The position numbers were made by a program, and so were the translations under genes. Under the pieces are notes generated by a model. That model was not told the DNA's origin and searched no databases. It saw only the letters and a list, made by a program, of their open reading frames with translations. Source: Fennellomyces sp. T-0311 (Eukaryota; Mucoromycota; Mucoromycetes; Mucorales; Lichtheimiaceae). From it: a stretch of DNA of 64,000 nt. The stretch spans positions 1-64,000 of the forward strand of contig JALLLT010000026.1 of assembly GCA_025266875.1 (NCBI GenBank). The letters are read 5' to 3'. Shown here in pieces: positions 39,195 to 51,483 of this stretch. Position 1 is the first letter of the stretch. Each line of letters begins with the position of its first letter.

Positions 39195-42100
39195 ATGTTT
39201 CGTTGCATCCATATATACCAGATAGCTATATTACCGGTATTAGCGTTTTTGCTGATTATAACGAGCGTGGCCGGATCCTATCCGATGAACGTTACTATGC
39301 AAGAGCAAGTCCCTGGACGTACCTGTGCCACCTCGTTCGTACGCGGTGATACCATGTACATTTATGGCGGAGAATCGAGTAGTATCATACAAACAAACGA
39401 TTTTTTTACTATCAGCTTTGACAAAACCGATGGATCTCTGATCTACGATCATGTGCCACAAAGGAACCCAGGGCCGAGGGTTTCCTGTAGTACAGCGGTT
39501 CTTCTTCCAGATAACAACACTGTGCTTTTATTTGGCGGTTCATCTACTGATTTTAATCAGACCGATAATGGAATGCACGTTCTTCTACTATATCAGTATG
39601 CGTTTGACAGTCAGACATGGACACCATTACCAGTCAACGTCGATCCACAAGCAAATGCCAACGTAACTGCACTACCCAGAAACCGATACGCCCATACTTC
39701 CACCCTAGCTTCTAATGGGATCGTGTATATATATGGCGGTAGCTATACAGACATCTCGGCAACCTTTACATCGGACCAATGGATGTATGATCCCACTACG
39801 TCATTATTTAGCCCCATTACAGAAGCAGTCGATAACATATCTCTTTATGGTCACTGCGGAATTCCACTTCCGTAAGTGGTAGTGTAGCTGTGTATTTAAG
39901 CAATTAATTCATTTTTACTTTGCCTTTACTATTTCAGGAACGGAATTATCTGGTATGGACTCGGTTTATTTGGCTATGGAGACATCAGCAATAATGGCAG
40001 TACCACCCTCCACCTCACTGAGGCAGAAATATCGTTGCTTTACAACACTTCTGATGGCGCATGGTCGCTGCAGCCTAACGAAATTGTTATGAACGTTACT
40101 TCGAGAAAAGCATTTTCATCCGCTGTTCTCGGTATGTATGAAATCTTGTTTATAAATGCTGAATGCAGATCTAATTTTTACACCTATTAAAAAACTTAGG
40201 ACCTGACAACCGACATATTTATTCATTTGGCGGTAATTAGCTACATATTCTTTAAATTATAGAAAATGCAAGAATATTGATATTATACTCTTTTTACGAA
40301 TAGGCTCTAGCCTATCCTACATTTCTCAGAGACTTTATCGGTCCTCTATAGATGTCTTGGATACCGCTACATGGAAATACGTAGTTTCATCTAGAACCCC
40401 TATTGGCGGTGTAAGTCCTAGTCGCCGAGAGATGGCTGTTTCATCGATGGTACTGGATAACCTTTTTGTCGTCGCCTTGGGTAAGTACTGGTAGTAGAGA
40501 TATGCCTAGATTTTTGAATTATTCATGTCAAAGAACAAGCTAACTACAATCCTTTCTAAATGCCATACTAATTGTTATAATAGGCGGTGCTCGTACTCAG
40601 TATTATAATGATATCAATGTCATGGAACTACCACTCCCAGATGAGCACGGAAATACGAACTTTTCAAATCTGCGCTGGGTTGACAACATAATAACCAAAA
40701 GTACTGAAGGTGGAAAAGTATCTTCTGAAGAAGACATGAACAGTACCACCATTGCTGCAATAATAGTGCCAATTTGTATTGTGGCAATTATTATTGCCGT
40801 ACTTTTATACTGGAGGTTTCGCCGCCATATACGAAGATTGCCAAATTACGTCCTTCATTTGGTTTGGAAACCAAGGTAACTATATTAACCTATGTTAGAT
40901 TTTAAGGATGTTTACATTATTACGATCAACTTACAGGAATGGCGAGCCAACATGGACTGAAGCCATAAGTCTAGCAGCACGAGCAATTCTAACCGGCGCC
41001 TTTATTGCCCTTCTCGTATTTCTAATTAAGCAAGTACTGGGTAGTCCATCAGCCACTGTAAGCACCGTTCAAGAAGTAGAGACTGTCCTTATACCAGGTA
41101 CATACGATGCTTTTAATTCTTATCACAGCAACAGACAATAATTGCAAAGTGGTTTCAGATATCCGTTTTTGTCTTAATGGTTACAACAATTCCATTGATA
41201 CATTTGAAATGAGCTGCATAACTGACAGCTCGGTGGACTGCAACGCGTATCTACGGCATCTTGATACAGAACAACATGTACCATATCTTCTTTCTGGGAG
41301 TGGGCATATTAGCTGCTATCTATTTTCTACCGCTTTTGAAGACTGGTTCCAGCTCGCCAAGGCTAACAGACCCGAAAGAAATAATGGAACAAAAGTTCAC
41401 TTCACAATTTTTGGAACTTTGTTAACGGAGTCAAGCAATTCCAACACCACCGACAGCGAATCATTTGCAACCCACGTATCGGTATATCCACCAGGTAGAG
41501 ATCCAAACATTGTATTTTTTGGAGAGGATAATGCCAGTAAACCTGCGTGGATGACGGGTGAAGAATTCGAAGTATGGCTATTGGGTGATTCAAAGGGATT
41601 TGAAGCAAGTAATGTCTTTGATCTTTATCCTTATTGTCAAGCACTAGTACAGTACCAGATTGAGAATCACGAGTATCTTAGTAACAGCAGGTAAGACGTT
41701 ATAGCAAAATATTGTGAGCGATTTGATTAGTTAAATGTATGAAAAGCTGGAATTACCTTGGAATAGCACCGGAATACATTCCGACACCTGAAGTATCTAT
41801 TACTAGCCGTGTTCGAAATAATTTTAGACAGAAGGACCTTGGGACGCCCGGTGTACTTTTTACAACGAATGAAATTACCTTCATGCCTCAACGATATGCA
41901 ATCGTCAACATTCGGGAACAGCGAATCCATACATTGGTCAATTCCCTCGGCTTTATTGGTGGTATCTTTGGACTATTTATTGCGATACATGTACTGCTAT
42001 TCGGTAGTCGTCCAGGATCACCATGGGGGATTATCCAGCGATGGTCTACAGGAAGGGTCAAATACTCGCTATACTCTGCTCTCAGAAGCTCATACAAGAC

Positions 42101-42548
42101 TGTTGCCACATCGATCCCTTTTGTCAGCCCTGTACATCCTCGTTTTGCCAAGCACTCATCAGTGAGCGACGTAGGAGATAGCAAGGAGGAAATACAACTC
42201 CACGACGGATCTCCGAACAAGAGCAATGTTATTCTGGCACCCTTAGTTGCTGACATTTCACTACAGAACGAGGTGGCATATCGTTTTGAAAGAATGGAGG
42301 AGCGGATGCAGCTACTAGAGACAATGCTAAAATCGTATTATATTGATGATGAGCTTTTCAGCTCACTTGAACGAGCGATCAACCGACCGAATCCAGAAGC
42401 AGAGCAAAATGTCACCACATCATCTGGTTGGATGCAATCTATGCGCAATCGATTGAGTAAAACGGACAACCGAGTACGAGGAACGGTTAACAAGGACGCA
42501 GAGGATGAATGTTCCAACGAGTTCTCAAAGCTAAACCGTGTTGAATGA
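39195..42548 (+). CDS. Kelch-propeller three-pass membrane protein, copy 1, 8 exons, 955 aa
   Basis: Predicted surface glycoprotein of unknown function. Exons: 39195-39871, 39938-40131, 40200-40232, 40304-40480, 40584-40875, 40937-41097, 41159-41690 and 41747-42548 (2868 nt, 956 codons). A signal peptide (FRCIHIYQIAILPVLAFLL) precedes a kelch propeller of at least five blades, with motifs TMYIYGGESS, TVLLFGGSS, IVYIYGGS, IYSFGG and VVALGG. Membrane spans are at about 413-436 (IVPICIVAIIIAVLLYW, then RRHIRR), 470-493 (LTGAFIALLVFLI) and 750-776 (FIGGIFGLFIAIHVLLFG). Between spans 2 and 3 lies a second ectodomain of about 250 residues with paired cysteines and N-glycosylation sites. The cytosolic tail begins RPGSPWGIIQRW and includes a coiled coil (RMEERMQLLETML). 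The ATG at 39132 is in frame upstream, but 39195 gives the signal peptide shared by the family. Confidence 0.85.
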
Positions 42549-43129
42549 TAATGTATTCTGGATTTATGTAAATTTACAAGCATGCTGTAATTTATTTATG
42601 CCATTGAAGACTCTTAAAAAGTCTATATTCCGAAGAAAATCCTCATCTCCCTATTACATATGATTGAAGGATGGCTTTGACAGAATGCTTTTAGTGAAAT
42701 ATAGGCAGCCACCATTAATGCGCTCTTGATTCACGCTGGTTACACCAACCTTGTATTCTCAGAGGTCCTTTGATTGGAAGCTGGTCAGAAAGAAGATCAT
42801 TACTTTTGAATAACAAAGTCAAGTTTAACTATACACATGTGAAGTAGAAATCTCTCACTTTTATCCCATGTTTCCGAAAGGCTACTTTGAGCAAGAATAT
42901 TACGAGATCTCGGTGTTCAATCATGTGATCGTTAGACACCTCGCGCAATACCAAGAGTGCGCCTTTGTATACCTTTATTTTTAACATGCGTAAACTTCTG
43001 GTTCTTTTATGCCGATGAGCCATACTCACCAAAAGCATTTGGCTTTTAATAATACCGCGATAGCCACTTCATGCGCGACTCTGTTTTTTTCTCTCTCAAG
43101 AGCTCCTTGTTTCTTCCTGCTCCAGACAA
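42549..43129. other. Spacer between kelch family members
   Basis: AT-rich; no gene seen. It contains the 3' flank of copy 1 and the upstream region of the broken copy. Confidence 0.5.
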
Positions 43130-43428
43130 TGATACGCTTTGTCAATATATACAAGATGGTGTCAATTCTTATACCTATATTAGTTCTGATTTTTATGCAT
43201 GTAATGAATTACATCCAATGAATGATACTATGTAAGAGCAGCTTCTTAGCAGGCAGGCTCTGTTTCCTTTGTGTGTAACGATATTTTGTACATCATGACG
43301 GTGGATACAAAGCGTCAATTAGTCGAACAACTTTTCTCCATTGATTTTGATGAGGCTAATGAATCTATAGCCTATACTCGTCTACCACAAAGAAACGTAG
43401 TGTCAAGGGTCTCCTATAGTACCGTGGT

Positions 43429-43598
43429 TAACTTTTCACAACGTTTCGACATCGGCCTGTCTTTTTCCCCGTAAGGGGTTTTTTCAGACATGGCACCAGA
43501 TACCCTTTTATATCTATACATTTGTACCGCAAGGAAGCGACCATATACCTATTGGAGCAGGTCGAAAAGTCTTCCAAATAAAATTTATACTTTTTCAG
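43429..43598 (+). mobile_element. 170-bp insertion with 15-bp target-site duplication
   Basis: The 15 bases CTATAGTACCGTGGT occur at 43414-43428 and again at 43599-43613, directly flanking the insert inside the kelch pseudogene. The duplicated bases are part of the family's own conserved sequence (Y-S-T-V-V), which shows the ancestral site. The insert is related to 20020-20160. It encodes nothing and has no obvious inverted ends; the long duplication suggests a short retroposed or MITE-like element. Confidence 0.75.
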
Positions 43599-44348
43599 CT
43601 ATAGTACCGTGGTGCTTCTTGAAAACAATATCGTGATCTTGATCTGTGGTGTTGCTTTCGCTGAATATCAGGATTATTCCGGGAATCATACTATTCTGAT
43701 GTATCAATTCATATTGGACAACAAGAAAAATAAGCTGCTACTTATTTACTACGTCCAATGATGACGAATTCAAGCTCGTAATTACCACCGAACCTAGAGA
43801 AAACAGTGGTAGAAAAATACACTTTACAGTTTTTGGCGTCTTGATGAAAGCACCTCACGATGACGCTTTCTAATAGTGAAAAAGCAAATTTTGCAATTCA
43901 TGTTTCGCTTTATCCATCAGGTAGAAATACAAACTTTTACTTTTTGGATGACACAAAACCAGACCCGCGTTTATGACCGATGAAACTTCATTTACTGGCT
44001 ATTGGCGATGCCAACGGATTCATACCAAAAAATGCCTTCGACCTTTATTCAAATGAGGGGGCTCTTGCGCAGTATGAGCTTGGAAATCATAAATTTCTCA
44101 ACTGAGGCAGGTACGCTTTACTTTGGTGATAGATTATACAATGAATTAAGGTATACTCTAGTAAAATTTGAAGCTACGCTGGAATTGCGTCCTTTTCAAG
44201 CACATTCCCGAGCTAGTGGTTACAAGTCGCATCCAAAGTAATTTCAGAGAATGCCTTCCAGAGCTGCGCGGTCATTAGGAAACCATACATAAACGAAATT
44301 ACCTTGATGCCGCGACAATATGCAGTTATCAATATCCATAAAACACCT

Positions 44349-45267
44349 ATTGTTGGCGCCGTTTTGAGTCAGGTGTACAGTAGTCAGTTGTCGTATAAAT
44401 CTGTAGTTGAGTACACCAAAATAGAGTGAGCACCAGCAACAATATCGTTTGTTACAGACGTTTGTATGGAGGGATCCTAAAGAGGATTGAGGATTGGAAA
44501 TAGAAAACGGGTAGTAAGCAGTTTGACCTCATCAGTGGTTGTTTAGACCTCCAACAAGACTGAAACTCAAGTGTTTTCCTATTTGCCAGCCTACATCATT
44601 TCTCGACCGATCGATAGAGCAGAGTCCAAAGACTTGACTCAATGACCAGTTCGAAGGATGAACCGAAGCTTCGTAGTCTTAAAAGACCACGCCACCCGTT
44701 TGCACCCAAGTTGCTATGGTATTTAAACTCTAGTCATAGACCAGAAATACACACAGACTCGAACCTTTCGCTCCTGGGTCAAAAGAGACCGGAACTAAGA
44801 TTTTCTTTATTGCTTGATCGATAAACAGTAATCCTAATTGCAGGATACTAAACAACACTGATAACTATAAAGTATTTAGGTTGGGGTGTTGATAAATGTA
44901 ATCAATTGACCAATGTTTATTTAATGAAAAGCGCTTCTTATTTATATCTTTCGATACAATGGCGCAGCACTAGCTATTCTAACTGTGATAGGTGCGTACG
45001 GTAACCAATTGATGATGGTGTAGTTGCCACAGCAGTGGGGGTAAAGGTGGTTGGTGTTGTTCATGCAGGCTAATTACTGGCTAGTGGTGGCGCAGCTGCC
45101 GCAGTAATTGAGATGTAGAGTGCCGCAGCAAAGAAGATTCTGGCTACTGGGCTACTCTATTGGGTACTTGTGGGTTTCGGGTTTTTATATTATTTATTGT
45201 TTTTGGTTTTTGTACATCTTTTTTAATACTGATAATGATAATATATATGATATGATAATACAAGAGG

Positions 45268-45298
<31 letters not shown>

Positions 45299-45330
45299 GA
45301 AAGTTGGCAGGGCTACCAACAGGTCTATCA
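44349..45330. mobile_element. Insertion of about 1 kb splitting the last exon of the kelch relic
   Basis: The relic's coding match stops after YAVINIHK near 44345 and resumes at about 45331 with TLLISLGY, equivalent to TLVNSLGF in the intact genes, so nearly 1 kb has been inserted. The content is low-complexity to AT-rich, with a GA microsatellite near its right end. No transposase or clear terminal repeats were seen, so type and exact borders are undetermined. Confidence 0.55.
45268..45287. repeat. (GA)n dinucleotide microsatellite
   Basis: About ten GA units inside the insertion that splits the kelch relic. Confidence 0.95.
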
Positions 45331-46069
45331 CTATCTACACTTTACTTATCTCCCTCGGTTACATTGAAGGAGATTTCCGGCCCATTTATTACTATTCAAG
45401 CGCTTTTATTTGGTAGCTGTCCAGGATTTCCGTGGGGACTCGTTCAGCGATGACCATTATGGCGAGTAAAGGACTCCCCATATTCTTCTTTTGAACGTTC
45501 CTACAAGACTGTTGCTATTTCAATACCTTGTGTTACCGTGGTTCATCCACGATTTGCCGAGCATAACCCCTCAATGAATGGTAGTGTGCAGGCAAAAACG
45601 CAACTCGGTTTCACGATAGATCCTCGGATAGCATTGGCCCTACTGTATCGTCATAAAATGATTTTAAACGGTAAAACGAGGCAAATAGTCGAATCGAAAC
45701 GATGGAGGAACGGCTACAGCTATCAGAAACGATGCTGAAGTCGTAGCATATCGATACTGAGTCGTCCAACTCGAGCGACCGCGCGATTGACCGATCGTAT
45801 CTCCAATCGCAAAATCAATTCAGGGCGATGGGCTGGATAAATCTATGCTCAGTCGCTTGAGCAACAAAGCAACAAAATACAAGATGTTCGGGGTAGCATT
45901 GTAGAAGAGGAATGCTCTGACGAACTGTCTGAATTAAGTAATGGAAGGTAGCAAACCAATACTGTGCATATAACTTTATATTTTTGGTAAATCTTTTATA
46001 ATCTATCTCGTACATGTACGCCTTCTTGATGATTTTATAAACAAAGTTTGCTTTGGGAATGGGCTTGAA

Positions 46070-47200
46070 TGTTTTTGCTGTACTGCAATTGCGGTAGCTC
46101 TTGCTGTAGTACCCGGACTAGCCCGACCTTTCTCTCGAATTTATACCGGACATGCATCCGAACATTCACTGGACTTTTTCCTTAATAGGTAGCTTGCGGT
46201 AGTAATGTGTTTGCTGTAGTACTGTATTTGCGATAAATATCTTGCGATATTATTTGAGAAATTTGCGGTACTGCGAATGCTTTTGCAACTGAAGATAAAT
46301 ATATCGATTCATGGCTATCCGCGTAGGCAATTTCTAGTATCAAAGTAGTCTCATTATGCACTTGAGCCACGAAAGTTAAGTATGAGATTGTCATTGACCA
46401 TCGTTGCATGCTCTGTATGTATGCACTCGCAGGTCACTAATATTGCATTGCATTGTACGGTTATCGTCGACTAAGAATCGTTGGGGCATCTGCTACATAT
46501 ATAACACAACAATCATACTTGTATGAATCCATAATGTGACAGTGACTGCAATATATACATAAGGACTGGCCACAAGAAATGTATACAAAACTTTGGGCTA
46601 ACTTATAGAGCTTCCTCGTGATGTCACTTTTCTACTTTAAGACTGCAATTTTCGTGTTCCTGACACGCCCCGCTTTCGTTTGACCTACATTCGTCGCATA
46701 CAATGGCATCACGCGAATTAAAGTGCACCCAAGCGCGCATTACAAAAAACGAATGCACTTCATTTATTATCGTCCGTTGATAGATAAAGACTCGGAAACG
46801 TCAATATCGGCGACTCCACGCACAAGATGTTGCAGGATGTCTTTGGCATTGGAGACACAACGGCGGAAGAATCATAAAAATTATCTATTCGTCTGGCTAT
46901 TAAATGCTTTTTGTTTCATGAAAAATAGCTGTGATGCCATTGAGTTACACGTGATCAAATTTTGTAAGCCATAAATAATCTATTCTACTAACAATGAGTT
47001 CTGTTTGTAATTGATAGCAAAAAGAGTTTATCGTGAAACACTTTGCATTTTTACTGTATATTACCACAAAAGGATACTATCGCAGAATACTGCTGCAAAG
47101 TGCTACTACAAGGTATTACCGCAACGTACTACCGCAAAGTACTACTGCAAATAATAGCCATATATAGCATATTTGCTATGCATTTGCTGTAGTTTTTACT
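46070..47200. repeat. Inverted arrays of a short motif flanking 0.8 kb
   Basis: Between 46070 and 46285 the motif TTGCGGTAGTA and variants (TTGCTGTAGTAC, TTGCGATA) occurs several times. Between 47085 and 47190 its reverse complement (TACTACCGCAA, TACTACTGCAAA, TATTACCGCAA) is repeated about six times with a period near 12-17 bases. The arrangement looks like the subterminal repeats of a non-autonomous DNA transposon or a foldback element. No transposase frame lies between them. Confidence 0.6.
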
Positions 47201-48198
47201 ATGTTGGTCCGGTACCTTGACTGGTGAAAACCAGGAATGTCCGGCCCTCTTTGGGAATAACGTCGAGCATGATCGGCTTCTGAGATTTTGAGCCCGGCAC
47301 GCCGATTTTCTGCAACCTTACTTTTTTCCGCATGCTATTTTACAATATTACTCCTACAAAGTTGTTTCTCCTTTTAGGATTTATTAAATCCTTGTCGTTC
47401 AAGATCCAGTCTCCATGTCAAAGACATTGATAATGCTCAAGTGGTGTCATTTCTGGGCATTCTCGTTTTACGTGTCATGATCGTGAATCTTGTGCTTTTC
47501 TCAAAGAATCACTTGCCACAGCTTTGGTTTCTCAAGTCATGTTAATATAAGCTCTCAAGAGGTTTCGACTTTATATGGAGCGCAGTCTCTCCTGCATAAG
47601 TGATCCACGGTTGGCGTTATTGCAAGCCACAGAGGGAAGATTCCTTTGTGACATTGTTCACGCGTATTTCTTTTGCACCATAGACAGCAGGTATCCTAGC
47701 GTTTGGCGGGGAAATGTGAGAGCTACACTTATGATGGAACATGAGGTTCATGGACATATACAGGAAATGAATGAACGCATGAAGGATTATGACAGGGGAA
47801 AATGAGCAGAAGTGAAGAGACAGACACATTCTTTTGGTATTGTTCACCCGAACTTTGTCGAAGATCCACCATGGATACCAAAGTAATAGCAGCAAGTATT
47901 TTAGAACATTGCCTGCTTACGTTTATTTCCCTATTTCGGGGGCGCGGGTAAAGCACAACACGACGAACGCGCATGTGTACCTGCGACTTATCGAAGTCGC
48001 TTCTCTATTTACTTTGCGATGCATGATTATGCAGAAGAATTGCTAAGCCTATGAGATGCGAAAAATATTTGTCGACTGGTGTTTAAGGGCGTTATTTCTG
48101 CTGAATAAACCAAACATTCTGGAGAAATAACTCATGCAAAGGGTCTTGCAGCTCTTTCTTTCCCACAATCGGTTCTTTCTTACCTTTCTGTCGCTGCA
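47201..48198. other. Spacer before kelch copy 2
   Basis: No gene is supported. A short stretch near 47840 (GIVHPNFVED) faintly resembles the VHPRF motif of the kelch tail, but nothing around it matches, so I do not call it a relic. The promoter of copy 2 should lie at the right end. Confidence 0.45.
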
Positions 48199-51100
48199 AT
48201 GATTCCTTTGGCCTATATACTGAAGATACTCATTTCACTTGAGCTTATGGTGACTGTGATGCCAGTAAAAGGATCGTACCCGATGACCACTCGTATGAAA
48301 GAGCGTATCCCATCACGTGGATGTACCGCCTCTTTTGTTCGCAACAATACACTGTATAGCTACGGTGGTGAGTCAAAAAGTCTTTACGAGTCAACTGACT
48401 TCACTGCCATCAGCTTTGACGAAGTCGATGGTTCTCTGATCTACAACCCTGTACCACAAGCGAATTCTGGCCCAAGGGTATCCTGTAGTACAGCCATATT
48501 GCTTCCAGACGGCAATACTGTGCTTCTTATCGGCGGCAGTTCTTTCGACATTTTTCAAAACGAAAACGAAACTAATATCCTTCTGCTGTATCAGTATACG
48601 TTCGATAGTCAAACATGGGTGCCGTTACCGGTCAACGTTGATCCACAAGCATCTACCAACGCTTCTTTGCTCCCCAGGAATCGATACGGCCACACCTCTA
48701 CCTTGGCTTCCAATGGACTTATATACATTTTGGGTGGCGCCAACATGGACTGTACAGGAAGCTTTGTGCCCGACGCATGGATCTATAACTATACTGCATC
48801 ATTATTTACTCCATTCCAAACATTCAATAACACTTGCTTTTGCGGACACGCAGGAGTCTCTCTTCCGTAAGTGCTAGTGCTTGTGCAACTGATAATTTGT
48901 ATTAAAAGGCACATTGATTCGCAGTAACGGAATAATATGGTACGGTTTTGGTTTGTCTGGCCTCGGGGGAACGTATGTTAATTCCAGTACCACCTACCCA
49001 ACTGGAGCAAATATATCGTTTCTTTTCAATACCTCTGACGGCACATGGTCATTGCAAACAAATGATCAAATGTTTGTCGATTCTGGGAAAGTATTTTCAT
49101 CTGTCGTTCTTGGTACGATGAATTATTGTCTGCGAGCATCAACTACAGTCTGACATTCTTCCTAAAAAACATTTAGGCCCTGATAAGCGACATATATATT
49201 CGTTCGGTGGTATTAAATGAGCCCTTTGGTATATTTGATTGGAGATGCACTAACGATATGCTCTTTTGATAGGCTCAAACTTTGACTATCCAACCAGGAG
49301 ACTTTATCGATCCTCTATAGATGTTTTGGATACTGATACATGGAGATATGTGGTTGAAGATGTGACTCCTATTGATGGAGTGTGTCCAAGTCGCCGAGAA
49401 ATGGCTATATCGGGGATAATTCGAGATAACTATCTTGTCGTTGGGTTAGGTAAATAAACTATCATAGTTGAGGGTTCAGAGTTACGCTAATATATCGCCG
49501 CAACAGGTGTTTCCCGCACTCAGTACTATAATGACATCAGCGTCATGCAACTACCACATCCTGAGCCCAATGGGACCATAAACGTTTCAGACTTACGATG
49601 GATATCCAGCATAGTAACCAACGATACCGATGACAAAACAGCATTTTCAACAGAAGCGAGAAGCAGCAATTTCACTGTACCATTACTTGTACTTATTCTT
49701 ATTGTGACGTTTATTGCTGTCGTGCTTTTATCATGGAAACTTCGTCATCAAGCATCCAGCCTATCTACTTATCTTATACAGTTTATTTGGAAGCCAAGGT
49801 ATGTATTGGTTAAGGAAAAGCCCACTCCTGCTCCGAAAGTCCGTGAACGTACTACGATACTTATAATCATGTAGGGTTGGTGAACCCAAATGGACAGAAG
49901 CCATAAGCTTAGTATTCAGAGCAACCTTAGTTGGTGCTTTTCTTGCAATTCTCGTGGTTCTACTTAAACAAGTATTGCACAGTCCATTTGGCACTGTAAG
50001 TACTGTGAAAGCAGTAGAATATGTTAATATACCAGGTATAGTTCGCTGTTTGTGCTTTCATAACGAAAACATACGTACCAATGAATTGACTTCTAGATAT
50101 TCGGTTCTGTTTTAGCGGGTTCAGCAACACCATTGACATATTCGAGATGAGCTGCATAACCGACGGTTCGATGGATTGCAATCAATACTTACGGCCTCTC
50201 AATACAGAACAGCATATACCATATTACCTGTCAAGTGACGGGCACAGTAGATGCTATCTATTTACAACAACGTTAAATGGTGACGATTTCAAACTCGCCA
50301 GCATCAACGAACCTGAAGTCAACAACGGCACAAAAGTACACTTTACCGTTTTCAGCACCGTGACAAATACGATCAATGATACCATATCTGATAGCAGGGC
50401 GTCTGTTATACGCGTCTCAGTTTACCCACCTGGTAGAAACCCGAATCTGCAGTTTGTGGATGGTGCAAGTAGACCGAAGACAATGTCCGATAAAGATTTC
50501 GAAAACTGGCTTTTCGATGATACCAGGGGACTCATAGCAGACAACGTTTTTTATATTTACGATGATGAAGAAGCTCTAGTACAGTATGAAATTGAGAAAC
50601 ATGAGCATCTCAGTAGCGCTAGGTGAGACACATATAGGTTACGACATTGCTTGTTTAACTGAAAGGATATCTATGATGTAGCAAGATCTGGAATTATGTT
50701 GGAATAGCGCCTGTGTACGATGAACTATCCAAAGTAACTATTTCAAGTCGTGTTGAAAATAATTTCAGAGAAGACCGTCCGGAGGCACCTGGTAAACGAA
50801 GTACAATAAGCGAAGTTACGTTTATGCCCAAGCAATACGTGTTTATCAACGTGCGTGAGCAGCAAATCTATACCTTGGTTAATTCTCTCGGCTTTGCTGG
50901 TGGCATTCTCGGACTCTTTACTGCAATACATGTACTCTTATTCGGTAACCGTCCAGGGTCCCCATGGGGACTTGTCCAACGATGGTCAGTAGGACGGACA
51001 AAGCAATCGCTGCACTACGCGCTCAGAAGCTCGTACAAGGATATTGCCACATCGATACCTTTTGTCAGTCCTGTCCATCCTCGTTTTGAAGAACACTTAC

Positions 51101-51483
51101 TCATAACCGATAAACGTTGCAGCCAAGTTACCACTCAACTTCATGATGAAGCGGTATCAAGAAACACATTCCAGAATAGTCGCAGCACTTCGGGACCGAC
51201 AAATGCGGATATTCAGTTACATGAAGCAAATCGTCGTATTGAAGTACTGGAAGAACGCATGCAGCTACTAGAGACAATATTCAAGTCATATTATATCGAT
51301 GACGAACTCTTTGACTCATTAGAGTATGCAACAGGACAAGCAAATATACAACAATCGCCGCACTATACGACATGGATGCGGACCATACGCAATCGATTCA
51401 GCAAACGAAATACTAGCGTTCAAGATCGGTCGGATAATAGGGTAGAAGAGGGGTGCTCGACAGAATTTTCTAAACTAAACTAA
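48199..51483 (+). CDS. Kelch-propeller three-pass membrane protein, copy 2, 8 exons, 948 aa
   Basis: Divergent paralogue of copies 1 and 3. Exons: 48199-48866, 48925-49112, 49177-49209, 49273-49449, 49507-49798, 49875-50035, 50097-50622 and 50682-51483 (2847 nt, 949 codons). Exons 3-6 and 8 have exactly the same lengths as in the other two genes (33, 177, 292, 161 and 802 nt), although the sequence differs widely, so reading frame and intron phase are under selection. It has its own signal peptide (MIPLAYILKILISLELMVTV), kelch blades (TLYSYGGES, TVLLIGGSS, LIYILGGA, IYSFGG), span 1 (VPLLVLILIVTFIAVVLL), span 2 (LVGAFLAILVVLL), span 3 (FAGGILGLFTAIHVLLFG) and tail coiled coil (RIEVLEERMQLLETIF). 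Ectodomain and tail linker differ most, as expected for a diversifying surface protein. Function unknown. Confidence 0.85.

Larger units (their letters stand above)
43130..45952 (+). pseudogene. Broken kelch membrane protein gene with two insertions
   Basis: The start (IYKMVSILIPILVLIFMHV) matches the family signal peptide. Next come a kelch segment remnant (FSIDFDEANESIAYTRLPQR, then VSRVSYSTVV), the second ectodomain (IHFTVFGVLM, YPSGRNTNF, GALAQYELGNH), the pre-span segment (NEITLMPRQYAVINI), and then span 3 and tail (PGFPWGLVQR, VHPRFAEHNPSMNG, MEERLQLSETML). It ends VEEECSDELSELSNG before the TAG at 45950-45952. Stops, frameshifts, loss of most propeller exons, a 170-base insertion with target-site duplication and an insertion of about 1 kb within the last exon show it is dead. 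Confidence 0.88.

Noticed and set aside
47834..47870. Possible further kelch tail relic (GIVHPNFVED)
   Set aside because: Only about five residues match and neighbouring family motifs are absent, so chance is likely.
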